DNA from: Streptomyces tibetensis
GTDB taxonomy: Bacteria > Actinomycetota > Actinomycetes > Streptomycetales > Streptomycetaceae
Assembly (NCBI RefSeq): GCF_007655005.1
Contig: NZ_SZVW01000012.1
Coordinates: 186,001 to 250,000 of the forward strand
DNA: 64,000 nt
Direction: 5' to 3'
In this document: positions 1-7,246 of the stretch, one piece after another
How the letters are laid out: each line of letters opens with the position of its first letter
How positions within the stretch are numbered: the first letter of the stretch is position 1
Notes under the pieces: model-generated
The model's input: only the letters and a program-made list of their open reading frames with translations
Told to the model about the DNA's origin: nothing
Database searches by the model: none
Position numbers and translations under genes: made by a program

Positions 1-638
1 GTGTGGTCGCGCTGGACGCGAACGACGTGTCGTACGAGATCCCCGCCAACTTCGGCTACACGGAGGGCCGGCAGACGAAGTGGCTGGATGAGAAGCTCGG
101 CGAGCTGCGGTCCTCGAAGGACGTCGACTTCATCGTCGTCTTCTTCCACCACTGCGCGTACTCGACGTCCACGCACGCCTCCGACGGCGGGGTGCGCGCC
201 GAGTGGCTGCCGCTGTTCGCCCGGCACGAGGTGGACCTGGTGATCAACGGACACAACCACGTCTACGAACGCACCGACGCGATCCGGGGCGGTGAGGTGG
301 GCAGGCCGGTGCCGGTCGGCGGGACGACGGATCCGAGGCGGGACGGGATCGTGTACGTCACCGCGGGCGGCGGCGGCAAGGAGCTGTACGGCTTCCCCGA
401 CGGCGTGAAGGAGAGCTACGAGGGCAACACCGCCGACCACGAGCCGGTCGCCACGTTCCGGTGGACCAAGTCCCAGGACACGAGGGCGGAGTCGGCACAG
501 TGGTCACGGGTGCGCTACCGCGGTTTCTCGTTCCTCTCGGTGGAGGCGGTCAGCGGCGCCGGTCCGAGGCTGAAGGTGTCGGCGCTGGCGTCGAACGGTG
601 AGCGGATCGACCACTTCGAGGTGCGGCGCGGGGCGTGA
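1..638 (+). CDS. Metallophosphoesterase, purple acid phosphatase-like (3' part only)
   Basis: The gene begins upstream of the window; 211 codons are visible, read from base 3. The fragment holds the C-terminal half of a calcineurin-like phosphoesterase fold. FFHHCAYS (about residue 47 of the fragment) and GHNHVYERT (about residue 79) match the metal-binding His motifs of purple acid phosphatases. These enzymes hydrolyse phosphomonoesters at a dinuclear metal centre and are usually secreted in Streptomyces, but the N-terminus that would show a signal peptide is missing. The substrate cannot be told. The next gene is on the opposite strand, so the two transcripts converge. Confidence 0.85.
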   Translation, partial: VVALDANDVSYEIPANFGYTEGRQTKWLDEKLGELRSSKDVDFIVVFFHHCAYSTSTHASDGGVRAEWLPLFARHEVDLVINGHNHVYERTDAIRGGEVGRPVPVGGTTDPRRDGIVYVTAGGGGKELYGFPDGVKESYEGNTADHEPVATFRWTKSQDTRAESAQWSRVRYRGFSFLSVEAVSGAGPRLKVSALASNGERIDHFEVRRGA

Positions 639-691
639 AACCCCGCACCGCGCCTCGTCGGGCGGCTCCCGGTCTGCGGTGACGCTGCGGC

Positions 692-823
692 TCAGTGGCC
701 GCTGGATCCGCCGTTGTCCCTGCGGTCGAGGGCGCGCTGGAGCGCGGCTGCGGCGTTCTTCCGGTCGGACTCGGTCGTACGGGAGACGTGACGGACTCGG
801 CGGCGGACGGTCGTCTCGGCCAT
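692..823 (-). CDS. Small basic conserved protein, 43 aa
   Basis: This short frame is well supported. It has an ATG start with an AAGGAG ribosome site eight bases upstream and high third-position GC. The protein starts MAETTVRRRVRHVSRTTESD, is rich in Arg and Ala, and ends in a polar GGSSGH tail. The middle (KNAAAALQRALDRRD) looks helical and there is no membrane segment. I do not recognise a family with a known function. It lies downstream of the acetyltransferase gene on the same strand, separated by 248 bases, so it probably has its own promoter. Confidence 0.7.
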   Translation of the reverse strand: MAETTVRRRVRHVSRTTESDRKNAAAALQRALDRRDNGGSSGH

Positions 824-1071
824 GGGAAATCGACTCCTTCGACAGCACGGAGTGCACAGGGAGGGTTACGAGACGCCGGAAGGGGCGGGGAGCGGTGCCG
901 CAGGGGTTGCCTGCACGGGGCCCGGCTCACGACCGCCATTCGCTTGGTCGAGCGAGACGTTCGGCTCCTACAAAGCTAAGGGAGCGCGGAGCGTCTGTCT
1001 CCACAATTACTCGGACTTCCTACTATCTGAGACGGTGGATTGGGTCACACCGCGCTGACCTGCGGTGATTC
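824..1071. other. Intergenic region, probable promoter of the 43-aa gene
   Basis: No convincing gene is seen here. An AT-richer block at about 968-1035 stands out from the GC-rich surroundings. It contains a short hairpin-capable stretch in which GCTCC and GGAGC flank CTTAGCTTTGTA on the minus strand. It is placed to hold the promoter of the 43-residue gene. I could not identify -10 and -35 boxes with confidence. Confidence 0.35.
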
Positions 1072-1614
1072 CTAAAGCACGTCGCCGTCACGCCAGTCGA
1101 AGACCAGCTCGTGCCCGGGGTCGAGAGAGCCGGCCAGGGCCGCACGGACGTAGCAGTCGCCCTCCTCGTCCGGCAGGCGGACGATGCCGTCCCGGGGGCT
1201 CAGGGCGTGCACCTGACCGGTCCACCGCTCCCAGCCGCGGGAGGTGTAGAGCCGGGCCCCGTCGTCGCTCGCGGACAGGGCGCCGAGGTCGTAGGCCCGG
1301 TCGACGGCACGTTCCAGCTCCGCCATGACCCGCCCGCCGAGACCGCCGCGACGGACATCGGCACGGACTGCGACGTTCTCGACGTACCCGGCCCGCAGCC
1401 ACCGCCCGCGATACCCCACCCGGCGCATCACGACCGCCCCGTGCGCGGCGAGCCCGGATCCGTCGTGCACGAGGACGTGCAGCCCGCCGAGACCGTGGTC
1501 CCAGTCCTCGTCGCCGAAGTCCCCCTCGAACGCGGCCTCCAGCAGGCCACGCACGGCGCCGAGTTCGGCGGGGGTCAGATCGGCGGTGTGGGCGGTGCGC
1601 ACGCGGATGGTCAT
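1072..1614 (-). CDS. GNAT acetyltransferase of the AAC(2')-I family
   Basis: The protein is 180 aa, the usual length for aminoglycoside 2'-N-acetyltransferases. By memory it follows mycobacterial AAC(2')-Ic nearly end to end: an N-terminal VRTAHTADL, then GDFGDEDWDHGLGGLHVLV, a YVENVAVRADVRRGGLGGRV acetyl-CoA loop, LGALSASDDGARLYTSRGW, and a C-terminal FDWRDGDV. Family members transfer acetyl from acetyl-CoA to the 2'-amino group of aminoglycosides such as gentamicin or tobramycin. In actinomycetes they are chromosomal, and a housekeeping role has been suggested. It is a stand-alone gene behind pruA and separated from it by a terminator. The fold assignment is safe; real aminoglycoside activity is inferred. 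Confidence 0.85.
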   Translation of the reverse strand: MTIRVRTAHTADLTPAELGAVRGLLEAAFEGDFGDEDWDHGLGGLHVLVHDGSGLAAHGAVVMRRVGYRGRWLRAGYVENVAVRADVRRGGLGGRVMAELERAVDRAYDLGALSASDDGARLYTSRGWERWTGQVHALSPRDGIVRLPDEEGDCYVRAALAGSLDPGHELVFDWRDGDVL

Positions 1615-1638
1615 CGGCCCAGTCTTCCCCCGGGCATG

Positions 1639-1673
1639 CCGACGGGCCAGGTCTTTTCGGCCTGGCCCGTCGG
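1639..1673 (-). terminator. Terminator after pruA
   Basis: A perfect 13-bp inverted repeat (arms 1639-1651 and 1661-1673, loop TCTTTTCGG on the plus strand) lies 17 bases past the pruA stop codon. There is no U-tract, which is usual for Streptomyces terminators. It separates the proline operon from the AAC(2')-like gene. Confidence 0.75.
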
Positions 1674-1689
1674 TTCACCCAGCGGGATG

Positions 1690-3321
1690 TCAGCCCATGT
1701 GCGGGTACGTGTAGTCGGTCGGCGGGACCAGCGTCTCCTTGATGGCGCGGGTCAGGGTCCAGCGCATCAGGTTCTGCGGGGCGCCGGCCTTGTCGTTGGT
1801 GCCGGAGGCACGGCCGCCGCCGAAGGGCTGCTGGCCGACGACGGCGCCGGTCGACTTGTCGTTGATGTAGAAGTTGCCGGCCGCGTAGCGGAGCTTGTCG
1901 GCCGTGTAGGCCGCCGCCGCGCGGTCGTTCGCGATGACCGAGCCGGTCAGGGCGTAGTCGGAGACGGACTCCATCTGGGTCAGCATCTCGTCGTACTTGT
2001 CGTCCTCGTAGACGTGTACGGCGATGATCGGGCCGAAGTACTCGGTGCGGAAGACCTCGTTCTCCGGGTCGGTGCACTCGATGACGGTCGGGCGGACGAA
2101 CCAGCCCACGGAGTCGTCGTAGGTGCCGCCCGCGACGATCGTGCAGGAGGCGTCCTCCTTGGCGCGGTCGATGGCGGCCTTGTTCTTGGCGAAGGCACGC
2201 TCGTCGATGACGGCGCCGATGAAGTTCGACAGGTCGGTGACGTCACCCATCTTGATGCCGTCGACCTCGGCGGCCAGCTCCTCCTTGAAACCGGAGTTCC
2301 AGATCGAGGCGGGGATGTACGCCCGGGAGGTGGCACTGCACTTCTGGCCCTGGAACTCGAAGGCACCGCGGGTGAACGCCGTCTTCAGGATCGCCGGGTC
2401 GGCCGACGGGTGGGCGACGAGGAAGTCCTTGCCGCCGGTCTCGCCGACCAGACGCGGGTAGGTGCGGTACTTCTCGATGTTGTTGCCGACCGTCTTCCAC
2501 AGGTACTGGAAGGTGGGCGTCGAGCCGGTGAAGTGGATGCCGGCGAGGTCGCGGTGCTCCAGGGCGACCTTGGAGACCTCGATGCCGTCACCGGTGACGA
2601 GGTTGATGACGCCCTTGGGCAGGCCCGCCTCCTCCAGCAGCTGCATCAGCAGCACGGCGGCGTGGGTCTGCGTCGGGGAGGGCTTCCAGACGACGACGTT
2701 GCCCATCAGGGCGGGGGCCGTCGGGAGGTTGCCCGCGATGGCGGTGAAGTTGAAGGGCGTGATCGCGTAGACGAAGCCCTCGAGCGGGCGGTGGTCCAGA
2801 CGGTTCCACACACCCGGGGAGTTCGCCGGCGGCTGCTCGGCGAGGAGGTTGCGGGCGTAGGAGACGTTGAACCGCCAGAAGTCGATCAGCTCGCAGGGCG
2901 TGTCGATCTCGGCCTGCTGGGCGGTCTTGGACTGGCCGAGCATGGTGGAGGCGGCGAGCGTCTCGCGCCAGGGGCCGGACAGCAGCTCGGCGGCGCGCAG
3001 GATGATCGCCGCGCGGTCGTCGAAGGACATCGCACGCCAGGCGGGGGCGGCGGCGAGGGCCGCGTCGATGGCGTCCTGGGCGTCCGCCTGCGTGGCGTTG
3101 CGGTACGTGCCGAGCACCGCCTGGTGGTTGTGCGGCTGGACGACCTTGAAGGCCTCGCCGCCGCCCATCCGCTTCTCGCCGCCGATGGTGCAGGGCAGGT
3201 CGACGGGGTTGTCGGCCAGCTCCTTCAGCCGGGCCTCCAGCCGGGCCCGCTCGGGCGAGCCGGGGGCGTAGCCGTGCACCGGCTCGTTGACGGGGGTGGG
3301 GACCTGGGTCACAGCGTCCAT
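1690..3321 (-). CDS. pruA: L-glutamate gamma-semialdehyde (1-pyrroline-5-carboxylate) dehydrogenase
   Basis: This 543-aa enzyme does the second step of proline catabolism, the NAD-dependent oxidation of glutamate semialdehyde to glutamate. It is an aldehyde dehydrogenase with catalytic Cys328 in FEFQGQKCSATSRAY and the general-base Glu294 in LVGETGGKDF. The stretch YAITPFNFTAIAGNLP (about 185-200) is typical of the monofunctional PruA branch. The ATG start has AGGAG 12 bases upstream. It is the second gene of a putB-pruA pair, 107 bases after putB, and ends at a clear terminator. PucR, encoded divergently from putB, is the likely regulator. Confidence 0.97.
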   Translation of the reverse strand: MDAVTQVPTPVNEPVHGYAPGSPERARLEARLKELADNPVDLPCTIGGEKRMGGGEAFKVVQPHNHQAVLGTYRNATQADAQDAIDAALAAAPAWRAMSFDDRAAIILRAAELLSGPWRETLAASTMLGQSKTAQQAEIDTPCELIDFWRFNVSYARNLLAEQPPANSPGVWNRLDHRPLEGFVYAITPFNFTAIAGNLPTAPALMGNVVVWKPSPTQTHAAVLLMQLLEEAGLPKGVINLVTGDGIEVSKVALEHRDLAGIHFTGSTPTFQYLWKTVGNNIEKYRTYPRLVGETGGKDFLVAHPSADPAILKTAFTRGAFEFQGQKCSATSRAYIPASIWNSGFKEELAAEVDGIKMGDVTDLSNFIGAVIDERAFAKNKAAIDRAKEDASCTIVAGGTYDDSVGWFVRPTVIECTDPENEVFRTEYFGPIIAVHVYEDDKYDEMLTQMESVSDYALTGSVIANDRAAAAYTADKLRYAAGNFYINDKSTGAVVGQQPFGGGRASGTNDKAGAPQNLMRWTLTRAIKETLVPPTDYTYPHMG

Positions 3322-3350
3322 TTTTTCCGTAACTCCTAACTGAGCGGTGT

Positions 3351-3440
3351 TTCGGTCTCGGCCCTTGACGGGCTCTCGTCCCTGGTCGGGCTCTCAGCCC
3401 GTGACGGGCTCCGGGCCCTTGAGGGCTCTCAGCCCTTGGT
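3351..3440 (-). repeat. Five 18-bp tandem repeats at the putB-pruA junction
   Basis: Five degenerate units start at 3351, 3369, 3387, 3405 and 3423, an exact 18-bp period. The plus-strand unit resembles CGGGCTCTCAGCCCKTGA. Most units are small palindromes (GGGCT...AGCCC). The last unit contains the putB stop codon and its final Thr-Lys-Gly codons. Several units could fold as short hairpins in the putB-pruA transcript. Confidence 0.8.
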
Positions 3441-4355
3441 GAGCATCGAACGGGCGAAGAAGCGCAGGTTGGCCGGCTTCTCCGCGAGACGGCGCATGAA
3501 GTAGCCGTACCAGTCGGTGCCGTACGCGGTGTACACGCGCATCCGGTGGCCCTCGGCGGCCAGCCGCAGGTGCTCCTCGGTGCGGATGCCGTAGAGCATC
3601 TGGAACTCGTACTCGTCGAGCTTGCGCCCGGCCTGGCGGGCGAGTTCCTGGCCGATCGCGATCAGGCGCGGGTCGTGGGACCCGATCATCGGGTACCCCT
3701 CCCCCTTCATCAGCGTCCGCAGAATGCGGACGTACGCCCGGTCGATCTCGTGTTTGTCCTGGTACGCGACCGAGGCGGGCTCCTTGTACGCGCCCTTGAC
3801 CAGGCGGACCCGGCTACCGCTCTCCGCGAGGCGGCGGGCGTCGGCCTCGGTGCGGAACAGGTAGGCCTGGATCACACAGCCGGTCTGCGGGAAGTCCTTC
3901 CGCAGCTCCTCGTGGATGGCGAACATCGAGTCGAGGGTGGTGTTGTCCTCGGCGTCGAGCGTGACCGTGGTGCCGATCTCGGCGGCGGCCTCGACGACCG
4001 GGCGGACGTTCTTCAGGGCCAGCTCGTGGCCGTCGTCCAGCGCCTGCCCGAACATCGACAGCTTCACCGACATCTCGGCGCGGGTGCCGAGCTCCAGCGG
4101 CTTGAGGCGGTCGACGAGCTCCAGGTAGGCATCCCGGGCGGCGGCGGCCTGCACGGGGTTGGTGATGTCCTCGCCCACGACGTCCATCGTGAGTTCGAGG
4201 CCGTTGTCGGCGAGGTTCCGGACGACGGGGACGATGTCGTCGACGTCCTCGCCCGGGATGAAGCGGTCGACGACCTGCTTGGTCACCGGGGCCGCCGAGA
4301 TCAGGCGTCGCATCCGGTCGCTGCGAGACGCGGCGAGAATCACGGGACCCAGCAC
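3429..4355 (-). CDS. putB: Proline dehydrogenase
   Basis: The protein is 308 aa, the normal length for monofunctional bacterial proline dehydrogenase. It is a flavoprotein TIM barrel that oxidises proline to 1-pyrroline-5-carboxylate and passes electrons to the quinone pool. Family motifs seen include VKLSMFGQ near residue 108, the MIGSHDPRLIAIG stretch, YEFQMLYGIR, and the C-terminal YFMRRLAEKPANLRFF that closes over the substrate. I chose the GTG at 4355 because GGAGG lies eight bases upstream and the protein then starts VLGPVILAASRSDRMRR; the open frame extends upstream without family similarity. PruA follows and pucR is divergent. Confidence 0.93.
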   Translation of the reverse strand: MLGPVILAASRSDRMRRLISAAPVTKQVVDRFIPGEDVDDIVPVVRNLADNGLELTMDVVGEDITNPVQAAAARDAYLELVDRLKPLELGTRAEMSVKLSMFGQALDDGHELALKNVRPVVEAAAEIGTTVTLDAEDNTTLDSMFAIHEELRKDFPQTGCVIQAYLFRTEADARRLAESGSRVRLVKGAYKEPASVAYQDKHEIDRAYVRILRTLMKGEGYPMIGSHDPRLIAIGQELARQAGRKLDEYEFQMLYGIRTEEHLRLAAEGHRMRVYTAYGTDWYGYFMRRLAEKPANLRFFARSMLTKG

Positions 4356-4458
4356 GGGGCACCTCCAAGCACCAGCAACGTGAAGGCCGGACCCCTCGCG
4401 GACGACGCGTCGGGTACGGCACGGAGAACCACCGTGAAACCTAAGGATCCCTCCGATC
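4356..4458. promoter_or_regulatory. Divergent putB / pucR promoter region
   Basis: About 100 bases separate the start codons of putB (minus) and the PucR gene (plus). This arrangement is typical of a regulator controlling the neighbouring catabolic operon. I did not find an unambiguous operator. The region would be longer if pucR really starts at 4507 or 4546. Confidence 0.45.
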
Positions 4459-5913
4459 GTGGGCCATCGACAGCTGTCACGCATCCGTGCCGCAGATCTC
4501 AGACAGATGTATGAAGGGCTCCGGGAAGTGCGCGACAATGCCCGGGTGACGTCGGAACACAGGGGCGACTACGAGGAGCTGGTCGACGAGATCTCGGAGC
4601 TGCTCGGCGCGCCCGCGACCCTGGAGAACCGGGACTTCGAGCTGATCGCCTTCGGGGCCTACGACAGTGAGGGCGACCTCGATCCGTCGGCCCTGGACCC
4701 GGTGCGCACCCGCTCGATCCTCACCCGCCGTTCGACGGCGGCGGTCCGGGCCTGGTTCGAGGGCTTCGGCATCACCCGGGCGACGGCCCCGGTCCGTATC
4801 CCTCCGACACCGGAGGCCGGGGTCTACCGGGGCCGGATCTGCCTCCCCGTCCGCCACCGGGGCGTGGTGCACGGCTATGTCTGGCTTCTGGACGACGATC
4901 CCGGCCCGAGCGAGCGCCAGCTCACCGCCGCCATGCGGGTCACGCCCCGCATCGGCGCCCTGCTCGCGGACGAGGCGCAGCACGGCGCCGACCTCAGCCG
5001 CGAGCTTCGGGCCGTCCTCACCGCCGAGCCCGGCTGGCAGAGCGACATGGCCGTCGCCGAGCTCCGCACCGCCCTCGGTCCCCGCGCCGACGGCCTCCAC
5101 GCCCTGATGTGCGTCGCCCCCTGGCCCTCGGCCGATCCGGACGACGCTCCGTCGGTCCGCGCGGTCCCCGGTGCGACGGCGCTGTGCACCCTGCCGTGGG
5201 GGGCTACGGCCCAGTGCCTGGCGGTGCTGATCCGGCTGCGCTCCCCGGACGTCCTGACTCCGGCGACCACGGCGGCGGGGCGGCTGCTGGAGAGGGCGCG
5301 CGGCGCAAGCGGCCCGGAAGGCGGGAGGAGCGGAGCGAGCGGGACCAGCGCAGCAAGCGGAGCGAGCGGGGCGAGCGGGGCGAGCAGGCCGAGCGGGACC
5401 AGCGGGGCGAGTGGGAGAAGCGGGAGTGGGCCGAGCGGGGCAAGCGCACCGAGCGGGACCAGGTCAGCGAGCGCACCGAGCGGGAAGAGCGGCGGCCCGG
5501 GCTCGGCCGTTGCCGGTATCGCCACCCCCCGCTCCGGCCTCGCCGAGTCGGCGACCGCCTGGCGGGAGGCGTCGGCGGCCGCTCGGGCGGCACTGGCCGA
5601 GGCGCGTTTCGGGCCGGTCGCGCAGTGGGCGTCGATCGGTCCGTTCCGGCTGCTCACGGCCCTGCCTCCCGAGGTCGCTCACGACCCCGTCGCCCGCGCA
5701 CTGCTCACGCCGGTCCACCAGGAACTCGCCCGGACCGCCGAGGTCTACCTCGACTGCGCCGGCCAGGCCGCCCGGGCCGCCGCCGAGCTGGGCATCCACC
5801 GCCAGACCCTGTACTACCGCCTGTCCCGGATCGAGAAGCTCACGGGCCTCGACCTGGATGACGGTGAGGACCGTCTGCTGCTGCATATGGCCCTCAAGGC
5901 ACACCGACTGTGA
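4459..5913 (+). CDS. PucR/CdaR-family transcriptional regulator, probable proline-utilisation regulator
   Basis: The protein is 484 aa from the GTG at 4459, which has AAGGA upstream; ATG 4507 and GTG 4546 are in-frame alternatives. A conserved N-terminal sensing region starts around RGDYEELVDEISELLGAP. The C-terminal PucR helix-turn-helix is AAELGIHRQTLYYRLSRIEK, about residues 437-456. Between them is a low-complexity Ser/Gly/Ala linker (about 285-345) encoded by GCGAGCGGG-like repeats, which makes the protein longer than usual. Its position divergent from putB-pruA suggests it senses proline or a derivative and controls that operon. That role is inferred from family and context. The HAD gene follows after 13 bases. 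Confidence 0.88.
   Translation: MGHRQLSRIRAADLRQMYEGLREVRDNARVTSEHRGDYEELVDEISELLGAPATLENRDFELIAFGAYDSEGDLDPSALDPVRTRSILTRRSTAAVRAWFEGFGITRATAPVRIPPTPEAGVYRGRICLPVRHRGVVHGYVWLLDDDPGPSERQLTAAMRVTPRIGALLADEAQHGADLSRELRAVLTAEPGWQSDMAVAELRTALGPRADGLHALMCVAPWPSADPDDAPSVRAVPGATALCTLPWGATAQCLAVLIRLRSPDVLTPATTAAGRLLERARGASGPEGGRSGASGTSAASGASGASGASRPSGTSGASGRSGSGPSGASAPSGTRSASAPSGKSGGPGSAVAGIATPRSGLAESATAWREASAAARAALAEARFGPVAQWASIGPFRLLTALPPEVAHDPVARALLTPVHQELARTAEVYLDCAGQAARAAAELGIHRQTLYYRLSRIEKLTGLDLDDGEDRLLLHMALKAHRL
5314..5495 (+). repeat. Ser-Gly-Ala codon repeats inside the pucR gene
   Basis: About 180 bases are made of imperfect 9-base units close to GCGAGCGGG, giving stretches such as SGASGASGAS. 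They lie between the sensory region and the helix-turn-helix of the PucR protein and keep the frame open. The tract looks like a slippage-prone linker. Confidence 0.8.
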
Positions 5914-5926
5914 GGACGGCCCGTTC

Positions 5927-6577
5927 ATGCCCCTGCTGCTGCTCGACCTCGACAACACCCTGATCGACCGGGACGCCGCCTACCGCGCCACGCTGCTGGA
6001 CTTCCTGGCCGAGCACGGGCTGCCCGAGGACGAGATCGAGTGGCTCATGACCGTCGACGCCAGTGGGTACACGCCGCGCCCGGAGGTCGCCCGGGCCATG
6101 CACGGGCGGTACGGCGACCGCGTCCCCCGGGACGCGGTCCGCGCTCTGCTCGATGGGGGCGCGGCCGATCGTGCCGTGCTGTCCACGCCCGTCCGCACCG
6201 CACTCGAGGAGGCCACCGCCGCGGGCTGGACCCTCGCCATCGTCACCAACGGCCGTACCTCCCAGCAGGAGAGGAAGATCCGCACCACCGGTCTCGACGC
6301 GCTGACCCACGGCTGGGCCGTCTCCGAGGCCGTCGGCCACACGAAGCCCGCGCCGGAGATCTTCCACGCCGCTGCCGCCGCCGTCGGCGCCACGCTCGAC
6401 GGCGCCTGGGTGATCGGCGACTCCCCGCACGCCGACATCGCCGGTGCGGCCGGCATCGGCGCCCGCAGCGTCTGGGTGTCGGCGGGCCGCCCCTGGACCG
6501 GGACGGCACTCACCCCCACCCGGACCGCCCCCGACACCGCGTCCGCCATCGACTCGGTCGTCGGCGCACCCGGGTGA
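5927..6577 (+). CDS. HAD-superfamily hydrolase (phosphatase)
   Basis: The protein is 216 aa. The nucleophile motif LLLDLDNTL is at residues 4-12, motif II Thr is in AIVTNGRTSQQ, Lys is in GHTKPAPEIF, and motif IV is WVIGDSPHADIAGA. All four catalytic HAD motifs are therefore present. A helical cap sits between motifs I and II, as in subfamily I phosphatases of the phosphoglycolate or nucleotidase type. The substrate is unknown. The ATG lies 13 bases after the pucR stop codon, so the two genes are probably cotranscribed. Only four bases separate its stop from that of the convergent TetR gene. Confidence 0.88.
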   Translation: MPLLLLDLDNTLIDRDAAYRATLLDFLAEHGLPEDEIEWLMTVDASGYTPRPEVARAMHGRYGDRVPRDAVRALLDGGAADRAVLSTPVRTALEEATAAGWTLAIVTNGRTSQQERKIRTTGLDALTHGWAVSEAVGHTKPAPEIFHAAAAAVGATLDGAWVIGDSPHADIAGAAGIGARSVWVSAGRPWTGTALTPTRTAPDTASAIDSVVGAPG

Positions 6578-6581
6578 GGCG

Positions 6582-7160
6582 TCACTTCCCCCCGGCTGCC
6601 TCGATCACCCGGCGGAGCCCCGCTGTGAGCTGCTCGGCCTCCGGAGCGTGCTCCGGGTCGAAGGTCCACTGGGCCATCAGGCCCATCATCATGGTCAGGT
6701 AGAAGTACCCGACGGTGTCCACCTGCTCGTCGGTCACGTCGGCCTCGTGCCCGCCGAGGAAGAGGGGCAGGATGCCGCGCGCGCCCTCGCGCTGGGCCCG
6801 TGCGAGATGCTCCCGCACCTCCGGCAACTGGTCCCCCATGGCCACGATCTCCAGGCTGAGCCGCCACATCGAGCCGGGCTCCCGCATGGTCCCGATGATG
6901 TTCGCCCAGACGTCGGTGAAGCGCTCCAGCGACCCCGGCTCCCCGCGCAACTCACCGCCGCCCTCGAAGGCGTCGGACATGCCCTCCACCATCTCCACGT
7001 ACGCCTGTGCCAGCAGCGCGTCCTTGGAGCCGTAGTGGTAGCCGATCGACGCCAGGTTGGTCCCCGACTCCTTGACGATGTCGCGCGCGGTCGTGCGCAG
7101 GAAGCCTTTCGCCAGCAGGCAGCGCTTGGCGCCCTCCAGCAGATCCTCACGGTGTCCCAT
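6582..7160 (-). CDS. TetR-family repressor of the adjacent MFS pump
   Basis: The protein is 192 aa. The N-terminal helix-turn-helix covers about residues 20-50 (TTARDIVKESGTNLASIGYH followed by YGSKDALL). The rest is a helical ligand-binding domain of the kind in TetR_C/AefR-like drug sensors. It is divergent from an MFS drug-efflux gene, and an inverted repeat lies between them, so it probably represses the pump and itself until a drug binds. The inducer is unknown. Confidence 0.9.
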   Translation of the reverse strand: MGHREDLLEGAKRCLLAKGFLRTTARDIVKESGTNLASIGYHYGSKDALLAQAYVEMVEGMSDAFEGGGELRGEPGSLERFTDVWANIIGTMREPGSMWRLSLEIVAMGDQLPEVREHLARAQREGARGILPLFLGGHEADVTDEQVDTVGYFYLTMMMGLMAQWTFDPEHAPEAEQLTAGLRRVIEAAGGK

Positions 7161-7192
7161 GGCACGCCACCCTAACCCGGAATCCAGACGGA

Positions 7193-7229
7193 CGTATTAA
7201 ACAGACGTACTAGACAAGCGTTTAATACG
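7193..7229. promoter_or_regulatory. Inverted-repeat operator between TetR and MFS genes
   Basis: A perfect 10-bp inverted repeat, CGTATTAAAC (7193-7202) and GTTTAATACG (7220-7229) with a 17-base spacer, lies in the AT-rich gap between the divergent start codons. The sequence GACGTA recurs inside the spacer. Placement and symmetry fit binding of the adjacent TetR protein; this is inferred. Confidence 0.7.
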
Positions 7230-7246
7230 CTCGTACAGTCCTGCCC

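Noticed and set aside
1111..3339. 742-codon open frame on the plus strand
   Set aside because: It lies antisense to the acetyltransferase gene and pruA, both strong family matches. Long antisense frames are expected at this GC content.
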